A stretch of DNA of 64,000 bases from positions 25,417 to 89,416 of the forward strand of contig NZ_JABBFR010000014.1 in assembly GCF_018494065.1 (NCBI RefSeq), read 5' to 3'. A model generated the notes under the pieces. It was not told where the DNA came from, searched no databases, and saw only the letters and a list, made by a program, of their open reading frames with translations. The stretch's first letter is position 1. The number at the start of each line of letters is the position of its first letter. Both the position numbers and the translations under genes were made by a program. The DNA comes from Rosenbergiella gaditana. GTDB taxonomy: Bacteria > Pseudomonadota > Gammaproteobacteria > Enterobacterales > Enterobacteriaceae. Below, piece after piece: positions 52,728 through 63,275 of the stretch.

Positions 52728-54651
52728 CATTGACTTCCTGTGTTGTTTGAAGAGCTGTGGAGGGCCAAACTGCAAGACGACGTAAATCTTTATCCAGTGC
52801 CGTGGCATAGGGGTTGTGCCTATCAGGATGGGGGAACGCCTCTAGCGGGTACTCTCCCTCTTCTGCTAGATGGCTCGCATAAGCCCCTAACCAGGTTGCC
52901 GCATAAGCAAGATAACGATCATCACTGCCTGCACAACGGTGATAACCCGTCGCAAGTATTGCTAGCTGTTGTGCAAGCGCTACACTTTCGTTAATCGGCC
53001 ACTGCGCGGCATAGCGGTAGGGAAGGGTTGTGCTGGCCAGTGGTTCTGCACAAAGCCGATTCGCCAGTTCTTCAACCTGCTGCACACATTGGTAAATCGG
53101 TAACGGCGTAGCATTTTGCGCTGGCTGAGCAAAATAGTGCGATAATTGCCGATAAAGGTTAGCCATCCCGCGTCGCAGCCGTGGGGCATCGCTATCTGGC
53201 CATAAATAGAGATAGACAATTGAGGCGACGATGACGCCCAGTACAATTCCAATCATTCGGTCACGTAATTCCGTCAGATTACTCATCGGTCCAAATCCGG
53301 ACAGAAAAAGTAGCGCAAAAGTGAACCCTAGCTGAATGCCTGCATAAGCAACACGTTCTGTCCCTGCAGCCAGCCAAGCAGAGAGCGCGAAAATCGGCAA
53401 GCACATCAGCAGTAATCCGACAACCGTGTCGAGATGCGGCTGGATAAAGACCATACACAGCACAGCGGCTCCCGCCGCGCAAAGCGCCCCCGTAATCCGT
53501 AAGATCGCCTTTTGATAAGTCGCCCCTAAACCCGGTTGCGCAACGATGACACAACTCAGCATGATGGTATGCACACCTTGCCAGGCTGTCGCAGTATAAA
53601 ACAGGTAACAGATGAGGCTAGCGAGTAAGGTCTTCAGGGCAAACTGTAAATAAATCGGATTACGCCAAGCGTCGGCTGCCATCAGTGGCGGCTTTTCGCT
53701 ATGACCGGGCGGCGGCACGATAGCCTGTCCGCTGGCAAACTGATGATAAAGCTCACTTATTTCAATTAATATTGGCTCTGCGGGGGTTATCTCCAAACCT
53801 AGAGGCGTTGGTAATTGTCGCTGACGAGCTTGCTCAGCAAGCTGCCGAAAACAGTGCGCGAGCGCCTGCGCACTGTACGAATCATTTTTGGTAGGATTAA
53901 GCCGATAAGCTTCTGCTAGCTCAACACATCTCATGGCCATATTTGATAGTGAGCACCAACTTTCTTTTTGTTGTTTAAAGCGACCGTTCGTTAAGCAAGC
54001 GAGTTTAAATAGAGTTTGTCTCTGGCTGAGATGTTCAGCAATGATGATGCCGACATGCCCTTCAATAGCCGGTGCAGTCTGTAGCCTGTCGGCCGCTTGC
54101 TCGTAAAGATCTGCAACCTGCTGCCCAAACTGGTAGTGAGGATATGCCTGAACGAAGCAAGCATTCACTAACACTATAACCCCTATAGCGACTACCATCG
54201 ACGTCCATAACCATAGGATAAGTCGGACTATAACTTCGCTCTCACCGGTCATTGAAGGAAAAGTTTGTGCGTAGATGAGCACCAAGCCGACAACAAAAAA
54301 GGCTAAGCCCAGTTTTCCCAAAACCCGCATAAAAAACATCGCCCAAAAAAACAGGAATAGCGAGGTGACCAACCGGATTAAGGGGTAATCGTAGGTAACC
54401 TTAATGATCAGTAACATCTCCCCTAGTGCGAGCAGCGCAACGACAATAAAGCCCAGTCCAATTCCTGCGGTGAGAACAACATTTTTTTGTGTAACATAAA
54501 ATACGACGATGATAGCAACGGCTAAAAAAGGTAACTGTAAGCTAAGAAAGAGTAAGGTCAACAACAGGCACGAGAGCGTGAGCCGCAGCGCAGTGTGACA
54601 ACGTTCACTGGAGACCTGTCGTGCTTGCGCCATCCACTGCCGAGTGATCAT
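52717..54651 (-). CDS. mdtO: FUSC-family inner-membrane efflux component MdtO
   Basis: A 644-residue protein with two clusters of about six hydrophobic helices (residues about 20-160 and 335-490), each followed by a soluble helical region, as in MdtO/AaeB/FUSC proteins. It acts with MdtN and MdtP to expel toxic compounds; E. coli mdtNOP affects puromycin and sulfa-drug tolerance. The start overlaps the mdtN stop by 4 bp. Confidence 0.88.
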   Translation of the reverse strand: MITRQWMAQARQVSSERCHTALRLTLSCLLLTLLFLSLQLPFLAVAIIVVFYVTQKNVVLTAGIGLGFIVVALLALGEMLLIIKVTYDYPLIRLVTSLFLFFWAMFFMRVLGKLGLAFFVVGLVLIYAQTFPSMTGESEVIVRLILWLWTSMVVAIGVIVLVNACFVQAYPHYQFGQQVADLYEQAADRLQTAPAIEGHVGIIIAEHLSQRQTLFKLACLTNGRFKQQKESWCSLSNMAMRCVELAEAYRLNPTKNDSYSAQALAHCFRQLAEQARQRQLPTPLGLEITPAEPILIEISELYHQFASGQAIVPPPGHSEKPPLMAADAWRNPIYLQFALKTLLASLICYLFYTATAWQGVHTIMLSCVIVAQPGLGATYQKAILRITGALCAAGAAVLCMVFIQPHLDTVVGLLLMCLPIFALSAWLAAGTERVAYAGIQLGFTFALLFLSGFGPMSNLTELRDRMIGIVLGVIVASIVYLYLWPDSDAPRLRRGMANLYRQLSHYFAQPAQNATPLPIYQCVQQVEELANRLCAEPLASTTLPYRYAAQWPINESVALAQQLAILATGYHRCAGSDDRYLAYAATWLGAYASHLAEEGEYPLEAFPHPDRHNPYATALDKDLRRLAVWPSTALQTTQEVNDGT

Positions 54652-55688
54652 GGCTGGGATGGCCCTAATTGTAAGGTGGCACTCGCTGAAGCCCCTAAGC
54701 GAAATAAGCTAGGGTCCGCATCAGTCACCGCAATTTTTACTGGAAAGCGTTGTGAGACGTGCACCCAATTAATACTTTTTTGTATTACCGGTAAGCCTTC
54801 AATAACGCTATCGCCACTGGCAAGAACGCCTGCACCCACGGAGTCGACGCGTCCTGAAAAGGTGCGATGATGATTAGTCATCACACGAATCGTCGCTGGC
54901 GTTCCAGGAACAATATCGTTGAGGTCAGTCTCTCTAAAGTTCGCCACCACATACCAATGATCGCTATCAATCAGCGTGAATATTGGCTTGATGGCCGAAG
55001 CAAATTGGCCCGTGGTGGTTTTTAATGCCACCACAGTCCCAGAAAACGGGGCCCTCACTTCCGTGCGTTCAAGGTTAAGCGTAGCTAACGCAATTTGCGC
55101 GAGTGCGCCCTCGCGCTGGGCTACGAGGGTATCCACCCCCGATACGGCTGCCGTCGCTTGTTTGGCTTGAAGTAAGGTCGCGTTGAGCTCTGCCCTCGCT
55201 GCTTTTTCAGCAGTACGTGCTTGGTCCAGTTCCTCTTGCGAGGCAAAGCCTTGCGGAACTAACGGTTCTAACCGCTGACGCGATGAGGTAGTTTGCTGCA
55301 CCAAGGCTTGCGCTCTCGCCACCGCCGCAGTAACAGATTGCGCATTGTATTCTTGGGCTTTGACTGTACGCGCTGTCAGGTGAATTTGGGCATCTAAAGC
55401 CGCTAATCGTGACTGGGCATCTAATAACATCGCACGGTATTGTCGATCATCAATTTTAAATAGTAGATCGCCTTTTTTGACCCGCTGATTATCCTGAATT
55501 GGCATCTCAATAATCTGACCACTGACCTCCGGTACGACATCAATGGTGCTAGCATAGACATAAGCATCATTGGTCTGTGGAGAAGTTTGTAAGTAGGCAA
55601 TAACGCCGATCAAGGCCGCGATTGCCAAACAGACGACCAACAATAATGGCCATTTATGTCGGATAAAGGCTGTATTCGATGTTGTCAT
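54648..55688 (-). CDS. mdtN: Membrane fusion protein MdtN
   Basis: A 346-residue HlyD/EmrA-type adaptor: one N-terminal membrane helix (WPLLLVVCLAIAALIGVIAYL), a lipoyl half (TNDAYVYASTIDVVPEVSGQI), a long coiled-coil hairpin (about residues 80-190) and the second lipoyl/barrel part (VRAPFSGTVVALKTTTGQF). It links MdtO to MdtP across the periplasm. It starts 6 bp after ytcA. Confidence 0.9.
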   Translation of the reverse strand: MTTSNTAFIRHKWPLLLVVCLAIAALIGVIAYLQTSPQTNDAYVYASTIDVVPEVSGQIIEMPIQDNQRVKKGDLLFKIDDRQYRAMLLDAQSRLAALDAQIHLTARTVKAQEYNAQSVTAAVARAQALVQQTTSSRQRLEPLVPQGFASQEELDQARTAEKAARAELNATLLQAKQATAAVSGVDTLVAQREGALAQIALATLNLERTEVRAPFSGTVVALKTTTGQFASAIKPIFTLIDSDHWYVVANFRETDLNDIVPGTPATIRVMTNHHRTFSGRVDSVGAGVLASGDSVIEGLPVIQKSINWVHVSQRFPVKIAVTDADPSLFRLGASASATLQLGPSQP

Positions 55689-55694
55689 GATGAC

Positions 55695-55988
55695 TCAACC
55701 CATAAACAAAAGTAGCCATATGATGGCGGCATAGATAAACATTAAGGCCAAATAACTAATGACCAGCGGGGAAAATGGGCGTAGCCAGCCTCGTCGAGCC
55801 AGCAAGAGATGGGTCGGGATCAGTAAAAATGCTCCCGCCACGCTACAAAAAAGCCATGCGGGAAAAGTCGCCCCAAAGACCGGGATAGCAGGCGAGAGTG
55901 TGCAACCGGTGAGTAACCCAGCCAGTAATACGATCAGAGGCCTTTTCCATAGATAACGCTGCCACACAACCGTTACTCCATTAACCAT
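55695..55988 (-). CDS. ytcA: YtcA-family small lipoprotein
   Basis: A 97-residue protein preceding mdtN, as ytcA does in E. coli. Signal peptide with lipobox LLTGC (Cys29), then CTLSPAIPVFGATFPAWLFCSVAG and two hydrophobic helices. It is presumably an accessory of the MdtNOP pump; its function is unknown. No clear ribosome-binding site precedes the ATG, which leaves the exact start open. Confidence 0.85.
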   Translation of the reverse strand: MVNGVTVVWQRYLWKRPLIVLLAGLLTGCTLSPAIPVFGATFPAWLFCSVAGAFLLIPTHLLLARRGWLRPFSPLVISYLALMFIYAAIIWLLLFMG

Positions 55989-56454
55989 TAAGGAGATTGA
56001 TTGTTAACTTTTTTTGATAAGATTGGAAGCGAAAGCGCGGCAGAATAGGACGAGAGTGGGGGTTATGCGCTAAGAGGTATACTAAGCACTAAAAGTCAGT
56101 TGAATCTGTGGGCGATGGTGAATTGGACTGATAAAATATTTATCATTACAGGTTACAGTGTTTATCGGCGTAATTATCTAATTTAATACATAGTTAAACA
56201 TTATGAATACCTCACCGTGAAGAAATAACAGCATTTCGCAGCTTATTTTCATGTTAAAGAAAGATCCACTTCCTATAAACGGGATTCGATTTAACGTTAT
56301 TATTCTTTGAGCAGTTATTCTGAACTCGATAGAGTTTATTATTCGTTTATTAAGTTCACGCTGTATACCTGCCCTATTTTTCATACCTTAATACGGTCAA
56401 GTATCCAAAGCGTTAATCATGTTATAAAATCACTCTTTTTGCAGAGTGCATTTG
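55989..56454. other. AT-rich intergenic region upstream of ytcA-mdtNOP
   Basis: It should hold the minus-strand ytcA promoter near 56000-56080. The remainder is AT-rich and contains only a 68-codon minus-strand ORF (56178-56384) with poor coding character. No regulator of the pump lies here. Confidence 0.5.
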
Positions 56455-57108
56455 ATGGCTAACGTTGACGTGAAATGCCCTGTTTGTGAGCAGACCGAAT
56501 CCGTTAAAAAAACAGGGTCAGGGTAAAACCGGGCATCAGCGCTATCGCACCTGTCAGCCCTAAATGAAAGAACAGATTGTCGCTTTTGCAATGAACAATG
56601 CGCGCATTCGTGACACCGCTCGAACGCTACATATCAGTATCAATGCCGTTGTTCGTACCTTAAAAAACTCTCGCCGCGATGTGTAACCACACTCCTACTG
56701 GATAATCTCCAGATTCAGCTTATCTGTGAAGTTGATGAAATGTGGTCATTTGTTGACAATAAGAAGCAACAGCGCTGGCGGTGGTATGCAGGGGTGCCTC
56801 GTCTCAAACGCATTATTGCCCATGCTTTCGGGGACCGGAGTAAAAAGACGCTGCATAAATTACAGGGGTGACTGTCGGGCTTCAATGTTGCCTTATGGTG
56901 TACAGATAACATCAGCGCTTATGAACTGTTGCCCAGTAAAAATCACATCACAGGCAAGCTTTACACGCAAGGCATTGAGCGAGAAAACCTGAATCTTCGT
57001 AACCGGTTAACACGACTCAATCGCAAGACTGTCGGGTACTCAAAATCAGCAGAAAGGCACGATAAGGTCATCGGTACGTTCGTCGAGCGTGAGTATTACG
57101 TACAATAA
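56455..57108 (+). mobile_element. Decayed IS1-family element (insA/insB remnants)
   Basis: The insA-like part starts MANVDVKCPVCEQTESVKKTG (zinc-finger CxxC); a frameshift at about 56520 then gives GKTGHQRYR, and after a deletion MKEQIVAFAMNNARIRDTARTLHIS. The insB-like part (about 56700-57108) shows the IS1 DDE transposase: LICEVDEMWSFVDNKKQQRWR, ALWCTDNISAYELLP, GIERENLNLRNRLTRLNRKT and SAERHDKVIG. It has an in-frame TGA at 56869-56871. IS1 terminal repeats are not recognisable. It is inactive and old. Confidence 0.9.
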
Positions 57109-57398
57109 CCGGATCTATATATTGAATACGTGACCTACTTTATCAAACCCACCAATAATACCAAGTATTCATCATCAGAAAATACCGTGACAATATGCCT
57201 AGCGATAATTCCAATAATTATTCTGATTACTACTACAAAATAAACCAGCGTGGGAGTCAATGATTACGCCTCCTAAAAATCAAACTAGCATTATGTAATA
57301 ATTATTTATAATTAATGGTTAATAATATTTAATTATAGACCGATATCGCTATTGGTATCCAAAACCTTTAGCCATTACAATAAAATTACCATAAAAAA

Positions 57399-57418
57399 AC
57401 CCCCGTCATCACGGGGGT
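57399..57418 (-). terminator. Terminator of ssb
   Basis: ACCCCCGT / ACGGGGGT with a CATC loop and, on the minus strand, seven T after the stem. It lies 25 bp beyond the ssb stop. Confidence 0.92.
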
Positions 57419-57442
57419 AGGCAGACACAGCGTTATCACATC

Positions 57443-57973
57443 TTAGAACGGGATATCGTCATCGAAATCCATTGGTGGCTCATTACCGCCGGCTGGAGCT
57501 TTAGGTGATTGCGGAGCCTGTCCGCCACCGCTAAATTGCGCGCCAGAAGATTGAGGCTGCTGTGGTTGACCCCAACCATTATTATTGTTTGGCGCACCGC
57601 CGCCTTGAGGAGCGTTATTACCTTGACGTCCACCTAGCATTTGCATTGTACCACCGACATTGACCACGACTTCGGTGGTGTAGCGATCTTGGCCACCTTG
57701 ATCTTGCCATTTGCGCGTACGGAGTTGGCCTTCAATATAAACTTGAGAACCTTTACGCAGGTATTCACCAGCAACTTCCGCTAACTTACCGAACAACACA
57801 ACACGGTGCCATTCAGTGATTTCTTTATTTTCACCGGTTTGCTTATCACGCCAGCTTTCAGAGGTTGCCAGTGTAATGTTTGTCACAGCTCCTCCATTTG
57901 GCATATACCGGACTTCTGGATCTTGACCCAAATTACCGACAAGAATCACTTTGTTTACGCCGCGACTGGCCAT
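57443..57973 (-). CDS. ssb: Single-stranded DNA-binding protein
   Basis: A 176-residue SSB: OB fold (residues about 5-110; [24 protein letters not shown]), a Gly/Gln/Asn/Pro-rich linker and the interaction tip MDFDDDIPF. It binds ssDNA as a tetramer in replication, repair and recombination. It is divergent from uvrA, as in other Enterobacterales, with a LexA box between. Confidence 0.97.
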   Translation of the reverse strand: MASRGVNKVILVGNLGQDPEVRYMPNGGAVTNITLATSESWRDKQTGENKEITEWHRVVLFGKLAEVAGEYLRKGSQVYIEGQLRTRKWQDQGGQDRYTTEVVVNVGGTMQMLGGRQGNNAPQGGGAPNNNNGWGQPQQPQSSGAQFSGGGQAPQSPKAPAGGNEPPMDFDDDIPF

Positions 57974-58088
57974 TGCACTCTCTCCTGATGAAAAATTATA
58001 CAGATACTATCTAACGGATGATAGCACGTCACTGCTTAAGTTGGGTAGTTTAGAGCAAGCGCACAAAGGCAATCATTATAGCAAAAAG

Positions 58089-58108
58089 TACTGGATATTT
58101 ATTCAGGT
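58089..58108. promoter_or_regulatory. LexA (SOS) box between ssb and uvrA
   Basis: TACTGGATATTTATTCAGGT aligns with the known E. coli uvrA SOS box with two changes. One of these turns the CTGT half-site into CTGG, which may weaken LexA binding. It is 90 bp upstream of uvrA and 116 bp from ssb. Confidence 0.8.
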
Positions 58109-58197
58109 TATTTTTTGTGCCATACTATAGAGTCTGCTTGAAATCGATGCAGAGCGATGTCATCTCAGCGTATAGGCAATCAAATTGGGAAATGTGA

Positions 58198-61026
58198 ATG
58201 GATAAGATCGAAGTACGGGGTGCACGAACCCATAATTTAAAAAACATCAACCTCACCATCCCCCGTGACAAGCTAGTGGTCGTCACTGGTCTTTCTGGAT
58301 CAGGTAAATCCTCGCTGGCCTTTGATACCCTTTACGCCGAAGGGCAGCGGCGCTATGTCGAATCGTTATCGGCTTATGCTCGGCAGTTTCTCTCGTTGAT
58401 GGAGAAACCCGATGTCGATCATATTGAGGGGTTATCTCCTGCCATTTCTATAGAGCAAAAGTCCACCTCACATAATCCACGCTCCACCGTGGGGACTATT
58501 ACCGAAATTCATGACTATTTGCGCTTACTTTTTGCGCGAGTCGGTGAACCTCGCTGTCCTACGCATCATCAACCTCTCGCGGCACAAACCGTTAGCCAGA
58601 TGGTTGATCAGGTTCTGAAACAACCTGAAGGACAACGATTAATGTTGCTCGCACCGGTAGTGAAAGATCGTAAGGGAGAGCATGTCAAAACCCTAGAGAG
58701 CCTCGCGGCCCAAGGTTATATCCGTGCTCGGATCGACGGAGAGGTTTGTGATCTGTCTGATCCGCCTAAGCTTGAACTACAGAAAAAGCACAGCATTGAA
58801 GTCGTGGTAGATCGCTTTAAAGTCCGTGATGATATCGGTACTCGCTTAGCGGAATCCTTTGAAACCACCCTCGCCTTGTCTGGGGGCACCGCTATTGTCG
58901 CCGATATGGACGATAGTAAAGCGGAAGAGCTACTCTTCTCCGCCAATTTTGCTTGTCCTGTTTGTGGCTACAGTATGCGCGAGCTTGAGCCGCGCTTGTT
59001 CTCGTTTAATAACCCAGCAGGGGCTTGTCAGACGTGTGACGGACTTGGCGTACAACAATATTTTGATCCTGAGCGTGTCATCCAGAACCGCGAAATCTCC
59101 CTCGCAAATGGTGCCATTCGCGGCTGGGATCGCCGCAATTTCTATTATTATCAGATGTTACGTTCACTAAGCGAACACTATAAATTTGATATTGAAGCCC
59201 CTTTCGAATCTTTAAGTACAGAGACGCAAAAAGTCATTCTGTATGGTTCCGGAAAAACCAATATCGAATTTAATTATGTGAACGATCGAGGCGATACCTC
59301 GGTTCGACGCCACGCGTTTGAAGGCGTCCTCCACAATATGGAGCGACGCTATAAAGAGACGGAATCGAATGCGGTTCGTGAAGAGTTAGCAAAGTTCATC
59401 AGTAACTGTGCCTGTAGCAGCTGCCACGGAACGCGGTTAAAAGAAGAAGCACGCAACGTGTTTGTTGCCGAGAACACGCTGCCAGAAATTTCAGAAATGA
59501 GTATTGGTCACGCGAGCGACTTTTTTGAGCAGTTGGCGCTAAATGGTCAAAAAGCACAGATTGCAGAAAAAATTCTTAAAGAGATCCGAGAGCGGCTCGG
59601 CTTTCTGGTCAATGTTGGTCTGAACTACTTATCACTGTCGCGTTCAGCGGATACCTTATCCGGTGGCGAGGCGCAACGAATCCGTCTTGCCAGCCAGATA
59701 GGTGCGGGGCTAGTGGGCGTGATGTATGTGCTGGATGAGCCTTCTATTGGCTTACACCAACGCGACAATGAGCGCCTACTGAGTACGCTGATCCATTTAC
59801 GTGACTTGGGTAATACCGTGATCGTGGTGGAGCACGATGAAGATGCGATTCGCGCTGCCGATCACGTGATCGATATCGGTCCCGGTGCCGGAGTGCATGG
59901 CGGTTCTGTGGTCGCGGAGGGGAATGTTGAGCAGATCATGGCCAACGAAGATTCGTTAACAGGCCAATACCTTAGCGGTAAGAAAGCCATCGAAGTTCCT
60001 AAAAACCGCGTTAAAGCCGATCCTGAAAAAATGTTACGCATCGCGGGTGCTCGCGGTAATAACTTAAAAAATGTCACGCTTTCGCTTCCGGTAGGATTAT
60101 TTACCTGTGTAACTGGGGTATCTGGATCCGGTAAATCGACCTTAATCAACGATACCTTATTCCCCATAGCCCAACGTCAACTGAATGGCGCAACTATTGC
60201 TGAACCGGCACCGTATCATGAGGTTAATGGTCTCGAACATTTTGATAAGGTGATTGATATCGACCAAAGCCCTATCGGACGAACCCCGCGGTCGAACCCT
60301 GCAACCTATACCGGTATCTTTACGCCGGTAAGGGAACTGTTTGCTGGAGTGCCCGAAGCGCGTTCACGGGGCTACACCCCTGGTCGCTTCAGTTTTAACG
60401 TTAAAGGCGGTCGTTGTGAGGCTTGCCAAGGCGATGGCGTAATTAAAGTTGAGATGCACTTCCTTCCAGATGTCTATGTTCCCTGCGATCAGTGCCAAGG
60501 TAAGCGCTATAACCGTGAGACCTTGGAAATCAAATATAAAGGGAAAAATATCCACGAAGTGCTGGAGATGACTATCGAAGAAGCTAAAGACTTTTTCGAG
60601 GCTGTGCCCGCACTGGCACGCAAGCTGCAAACCTTAATCAGTGTAGGACTTTCCTACATTCGTTTAGGGCAATCAGCAACGACCTTATCTGGAGGGGAAG
60701 CACAGCGGGTTAAACTGTCACGCGAGCTCTCTAAACGCGGGACTGGCCAGACATTGTATATTCTCGATGAACCGACGACAGGCCTACACTTTGCGGACAT
60801 TCAACAGCTATTGGTTGTGTTACATCAGTTACGCGATCAAGGTAATACTATTGTCGTGATCGAGCATAATTTGGACGTGGTCAAAACCGCAGATTGGATT
60901 GTCGATCTGGGGCCCGAAGGAGGAAGTGGCGGAGGTGAAATCCTGATTGCAGGATCGCCTGAGACTGTAGCGGAATGTGAGCAATCGCATACTGCACGCT
61001 TCCTTAAACCTCTACTCGCCAAATAA
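58198..61026 (+). CDS. uvrA: Excinuclease ABC subunit A
   Basis: A 942-residue damage-recognition ATPase of nucleotide excision repair. Two ABC ATPase modules: Walker [13 protein letters not shown] near residue 30 and [12 protein letters not shown] near 640, with signatures [12 protein letters not shown] and [12 protein letters not shown]. Two zinc modules: CPVCGYSMR...CQTC near 255 and CEACQGDG...CDQC near 740. It forms UvrA2B complexes on lesions. A hairpin terminator follows. Confidence 0.98.
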   Translation: MDKIEVRGARTHNLKNINLTIPRDKLVVVTGLSGSGKSSLAFDTLYAEGQRRYVESLSAYARQFLSLMEKPDVDHIEGLSPAISIEQKSTSHNPRSTVGTITEIHDYLRLLFARVGEPRCPTHHQPLAAQTVSQMVDQVLKQPEGQRLMLLAPVVKDRKGEHVKTLESLAAQGYIRARIDGEVCDLSDPPKLELQKKHSIEVVVDRFKVRDDIGTRLAESFETTLALSGGTAIVADMDDSKAEELLFSANFACPVCGYSMRELEPRLFSFNNPAGACQTCDGLGVQQYFDPERVIQNREISLANGAIRGWDRRNFYYYQMLRSLSEHYKFDIEAPFESLSTETQKVILYGSGKTNIEFNYVNDRGDTSVRRHAFEGVLHNMERRYKETESNAVREELAKFISNCACSSCHGTRLKEEARNVFVAENTLPEISEMSIGHASDFFEQLALNGQKAQIAEKILKEIRERLGFLVNVGLNYLSLSRSADTLSGGEAQRIRLASQIGAGLVGVMYVLDEPSIGLHQRDNERLLSTLIHLRDLGNTVIVVEHDEDAIRAADHVIDIGPGAGVHGGSVVAEGNVEQIMANEDSLTGQYLSGKKAIEVPKNRVKADPEKMLRIAGARGNNLKNVTLSLPVGLFTCVTGVSGSGKSTLINDTLFPIAQRQLNGATIAEPAPYHEVNGLEHFDKVIDIDQSPIGRTPRSNPATYTGIFTPVRELFAGVPEARSRGYTPGRFSFNVKGGRCEACQGDGVIKVEMHFLPDVYVPCDQCQGKRYNRETLEIKYKGKNIHEVLEMTIEEAKDFFEAVPALARKLQTLISVGLSYIRLGQSATTLSGGEAQRVKLSRELSKRGTGQTLYILDEPTTGLHFADIQQLLVVLHQLRDQGNTIVVIEHNLDVVKTADWIVDLGPEGGSGGGEILIAGSPETVAECEQSHTARFLKPLLAK

Positions 61027-61034
61027 ACCTAAAC

Positions 61035-61055
61035 GCCCAGATATTCTGGGCAATT
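61035..61055 (+). terminator. Terminator of uvrA
   Basis: GCCCAGA / TCTGGGC with a 3-nt loop, then AATTTT, 8 bp after the uvrA stop. Confidence 0.85.
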
Positions 61056-61079
61056 TTGTTCTAACTATGAGGAGTTATC

Positions 61080-62132
61080 ATGGCAGAAATTCATGCTTAT
61101 GCAGCACAGGATGAAAAATCCCCCCTAACCCCTTTTGAATATTCTTCAAGGGAAGTGCGCGATAACGACGTCAAGATTGAGATTCTCTACTGCGGTGTTT
61201 GTCACTCTGATCTGCATATGGCGCGCAATGAGTGGAAAAATACGTTATATCCAATCGTTCCAGGCCACGAAGTTGTTGGCCGTATCGTCGATGCAGGCAC
61301 TTCAGCGACAAAATTCAAACAAGGGGATTTAGTCGGAGTGGGTTGTATGGTCGACTCCTGCCGGACCTGCTCAAGCTGTGAGGAAGGTGCTGAAAACTAC
61401 TGTGAAAATGGTTTCGTGGCAACCTACAACAGTAATGACCGCCATTCCGAAGCGATCACTTACGGCGGCTATGCTACGGATATCGTGGTTGACCAAGACT
61501 TTGTGCTAAAAGTGCCTGAAAACTTAGATCCTGCCGGCGTGGCACCGTTACTTTGTGCTGGCGTTACCACTTATTCGCCACTACGCCATTGGAAAGTGGG
61601 TCCAGGTCAGAAAGTTGGCATTGTCGGCTTAGGCGGCTTAGGGCATATGGGCGTTAAGTTAGCCCATGCTATGGGCGCGAAGGTTGTGTTATTTACCACA
61701 TCCGCCTCTAAAATTGAGGATGGAAAGCGCTTAGGCGCTGACGAAGTCATCATTTCTAAAGATGCTGAGCAGATGGAAACACAGGTCAATAGCTTTGATT
61801 TGATCCTCAATACCGTTGCGGCACAACACGATTTAACGCAATTTATCCGTTTACTTAAACGTGATGGACACTTAGCGTTAGTCGGCGTTCCAGAGCACGA
61901 CCACCCGGCACCGAGCGTGGCAGAATTAGTGTTTAAACGCCGGACTGTGGGTGGATCACTTATTGGTAGCATAGCGGAAACACAAGAGATGCTCGACTTT
62001 TGTGGCGAGCACAATATCACTGCGGATATTGAGTTAATCAATATCGACCAAATTAATGAAGCCTATGAACGTATGTTGAAAAGCGATGTGAAGTACCGCT
62101 TCGTTATCGACAATAACTCATTGAGAAAGTAA
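61080..62132 (+). CDS. Zinc-dependent NADP(H) alcohol dehydrogenase (YahK-like)
   Basis: A 350-residue medium-chain dehydrogenase of the cinnamyl-alcohol/YahK group. Catalytic zinc: Cys38 in LYCGVCHSDLH, the PGHEVVG His-Glu and a later Cys in LLCAG. Structural zinc: CRTCSSCEEGAENYC. Cofactor loop GLGGLGHMG near residue 182. YahK reduces a broad range of aldehydes with NADPH. It has its own ATGAGGAG ribosome-binding site 53 bp after uvrA and a terminator after it. Confidence 0.9.
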   Translation: MAEIHAYAAQDEKSPLTPFEYSSREVRDNDVKIEILYCGVCHSDLHMARNEWKNTLYPIVPGHEVVGRIVDAGTSATKFKQGDLVGVGCMVDSCRTCSSCEEGAENYCENGFVATYNSNDRHSEAITYGGYATDIVVDQDFVLKVPENLDPAGVAPLLCAGVTTYSPLRHWKVGPGQKVGIVGLGGLGHMGVKLAHAMGAKVVLFTTSASKIEDGKRLGADEVIISKDAEQMETQVNSFDLILNTVAAQHDLTQFIRLLKRDGHLALVGVPEHDHPAPSVAELVFKRRTVGGSLIGSIAETQEMLDFCGEHNITADIELINIDQINEAYERMLKSDVKYRFVIDNNSLRK

Positions 62133-62141
62133 GTCATTACT

Positions 62142-62174
62142 TACCGTTCCCTCCCTGAGGGAACGGTATTTTCG
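62142..62174 (+). terminator. Terminator after the alcohol dehydrogenase gene
   Basis: TACCGTTCCCTC / GAGGGAACGGTA 12-bp perfect stem with a 3-nt loop, followed by TTTT. It is shared by the convergent yjbQ. Confidence 0.92.
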
Positions 62175-62594
62175 TTAGATCTCACCTTGTAATGTGGCGA
62201 TAATTTTACGACTACCGCCATGAATACGATGCTCCCCAAGCCATATTCCTTGCCATGTCCCCAACATCACTTTTCCTCGAGAGATCGGCAATAATAAAGA
62301 AACGCCTAATAACGATGATTTGATATGCGCAGGCATATCATCAGCCCCCTCATAATCATGTTGATAATCAGCATTATCGGGAACTGAACGCAGAAAATGT
62401 TGTTCCATATCCGCGCGTACTGTTGCATCACAATTTTCATTCAGCGTCAACGATGCCGACGTGTGTTGCAGAAATAGCTGCAGTTGACCGGCAGACAGGC
62501 TAGATATTTCAGGTATTGCTCGCAAAATCTCATCGGTGACCAGATGAAATCCACGGCGCTTTTCAGTTAAGGTAATGGTTTTCTGGTGCCACAT
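62175..62594 (-). CDS. yjbQ: UPF0047 / YjbQ-family protein
   Basis: A 139-residue YjbQ-type protein: [38 protein letters not shown] and [20 protein letters not shown] carry the conserved His/Glu/Arg set. Weak thiamine-phosphate synthase activity was reported for the family, but the true role is unsettled. In E. coli yjbQ also lies near uvrA-ssb. Confidence 0.9.
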   Translation of the reverse strand: MWHQKTITLTEKRRGFHLVTDEILRAIPEISSLSAGQLQLFLQHTSASLTLNENCDATVRADMEQHFLRSVPDNADYQHDYEGADDMPAHIKSSLLGVSLLLPISRGKVMLGTWQGIWLGEHRIHGGSRKIIATLQGEI

Positions 62595-63275
62595 GTGACC
62601 TCCTAAATGTACTTACTCAGTAGTGTAGCAAATCACGTCAACACGTAAGAAAAATCGCCCTACCGGTCAGAGATTACGAGTGAGAAACTCTCCCAATAAT
62701 CGGTTAGCCGTAGTTTTTTACCTATTTTTGAGACTGTCCTCGATCACCGTGGCGGGTGGGTATTTTCTCTCTTCACTAGGCGCCAAATATTGTAGCAGAA
62801 GGGTATGATGTAACGCGCAAACCCACGAGTGCTGATAACCCGATGCAACGTCAATATAAAGTGGTCATGGGTCCAGCCAGCAATCATCTCCTCGAGATTC
62901 AAGGTAAAACGTCTTGGCATCGGTGTAGCCTGTCACCGCTCAGTACATTCGTGATCCCAAACTTGTAGGCCACCATTTTTATCTTGTCACAACAGAGTTA
63001 ACCCCCCAAAGTCGGTGTGCGCATAGGCGGGTAATGGAGCATCCTAATACCAATAGGGGACCACGGCATAAATTCACCGTTCAGAGATGATTAACTGCCG
63101 ATGCGAGATCGGTCAGCCCACTACGAAGGTCGTTTTCAGCGCCGAATGCTACACAAGTGGCCCAGCACTATAAAATATGGCATATACAGACTATCATCTT
63201 AACAAAATCCCTATAGTAACTTACAAACTCCTAATATAAGATTATTCTTCATTATGTTTATATTTGGGCTTTTAA
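62595..63275. other. Gene-free stretch, probably degraded sequence
   Basis: No ORF of coding quality on either strand and no RNA gene recognised. Short runs of minus-strand frame around 62800-62950 look like broken coding sequence with several stops, but I could not match them to a family. The last ~100 bp turn strongly AT-rich as the glycosyltransferase begins, which suggests an insertion boundary. Confidence 0.5.

Noticed and set aside
56178..56384. 68-codon minus-strand ORF upstream of ytcA
   Set aside because: AT-rich, no ribosome-binding site, no domain, and lies in a region with an IS remnant; coding cannot be supported.
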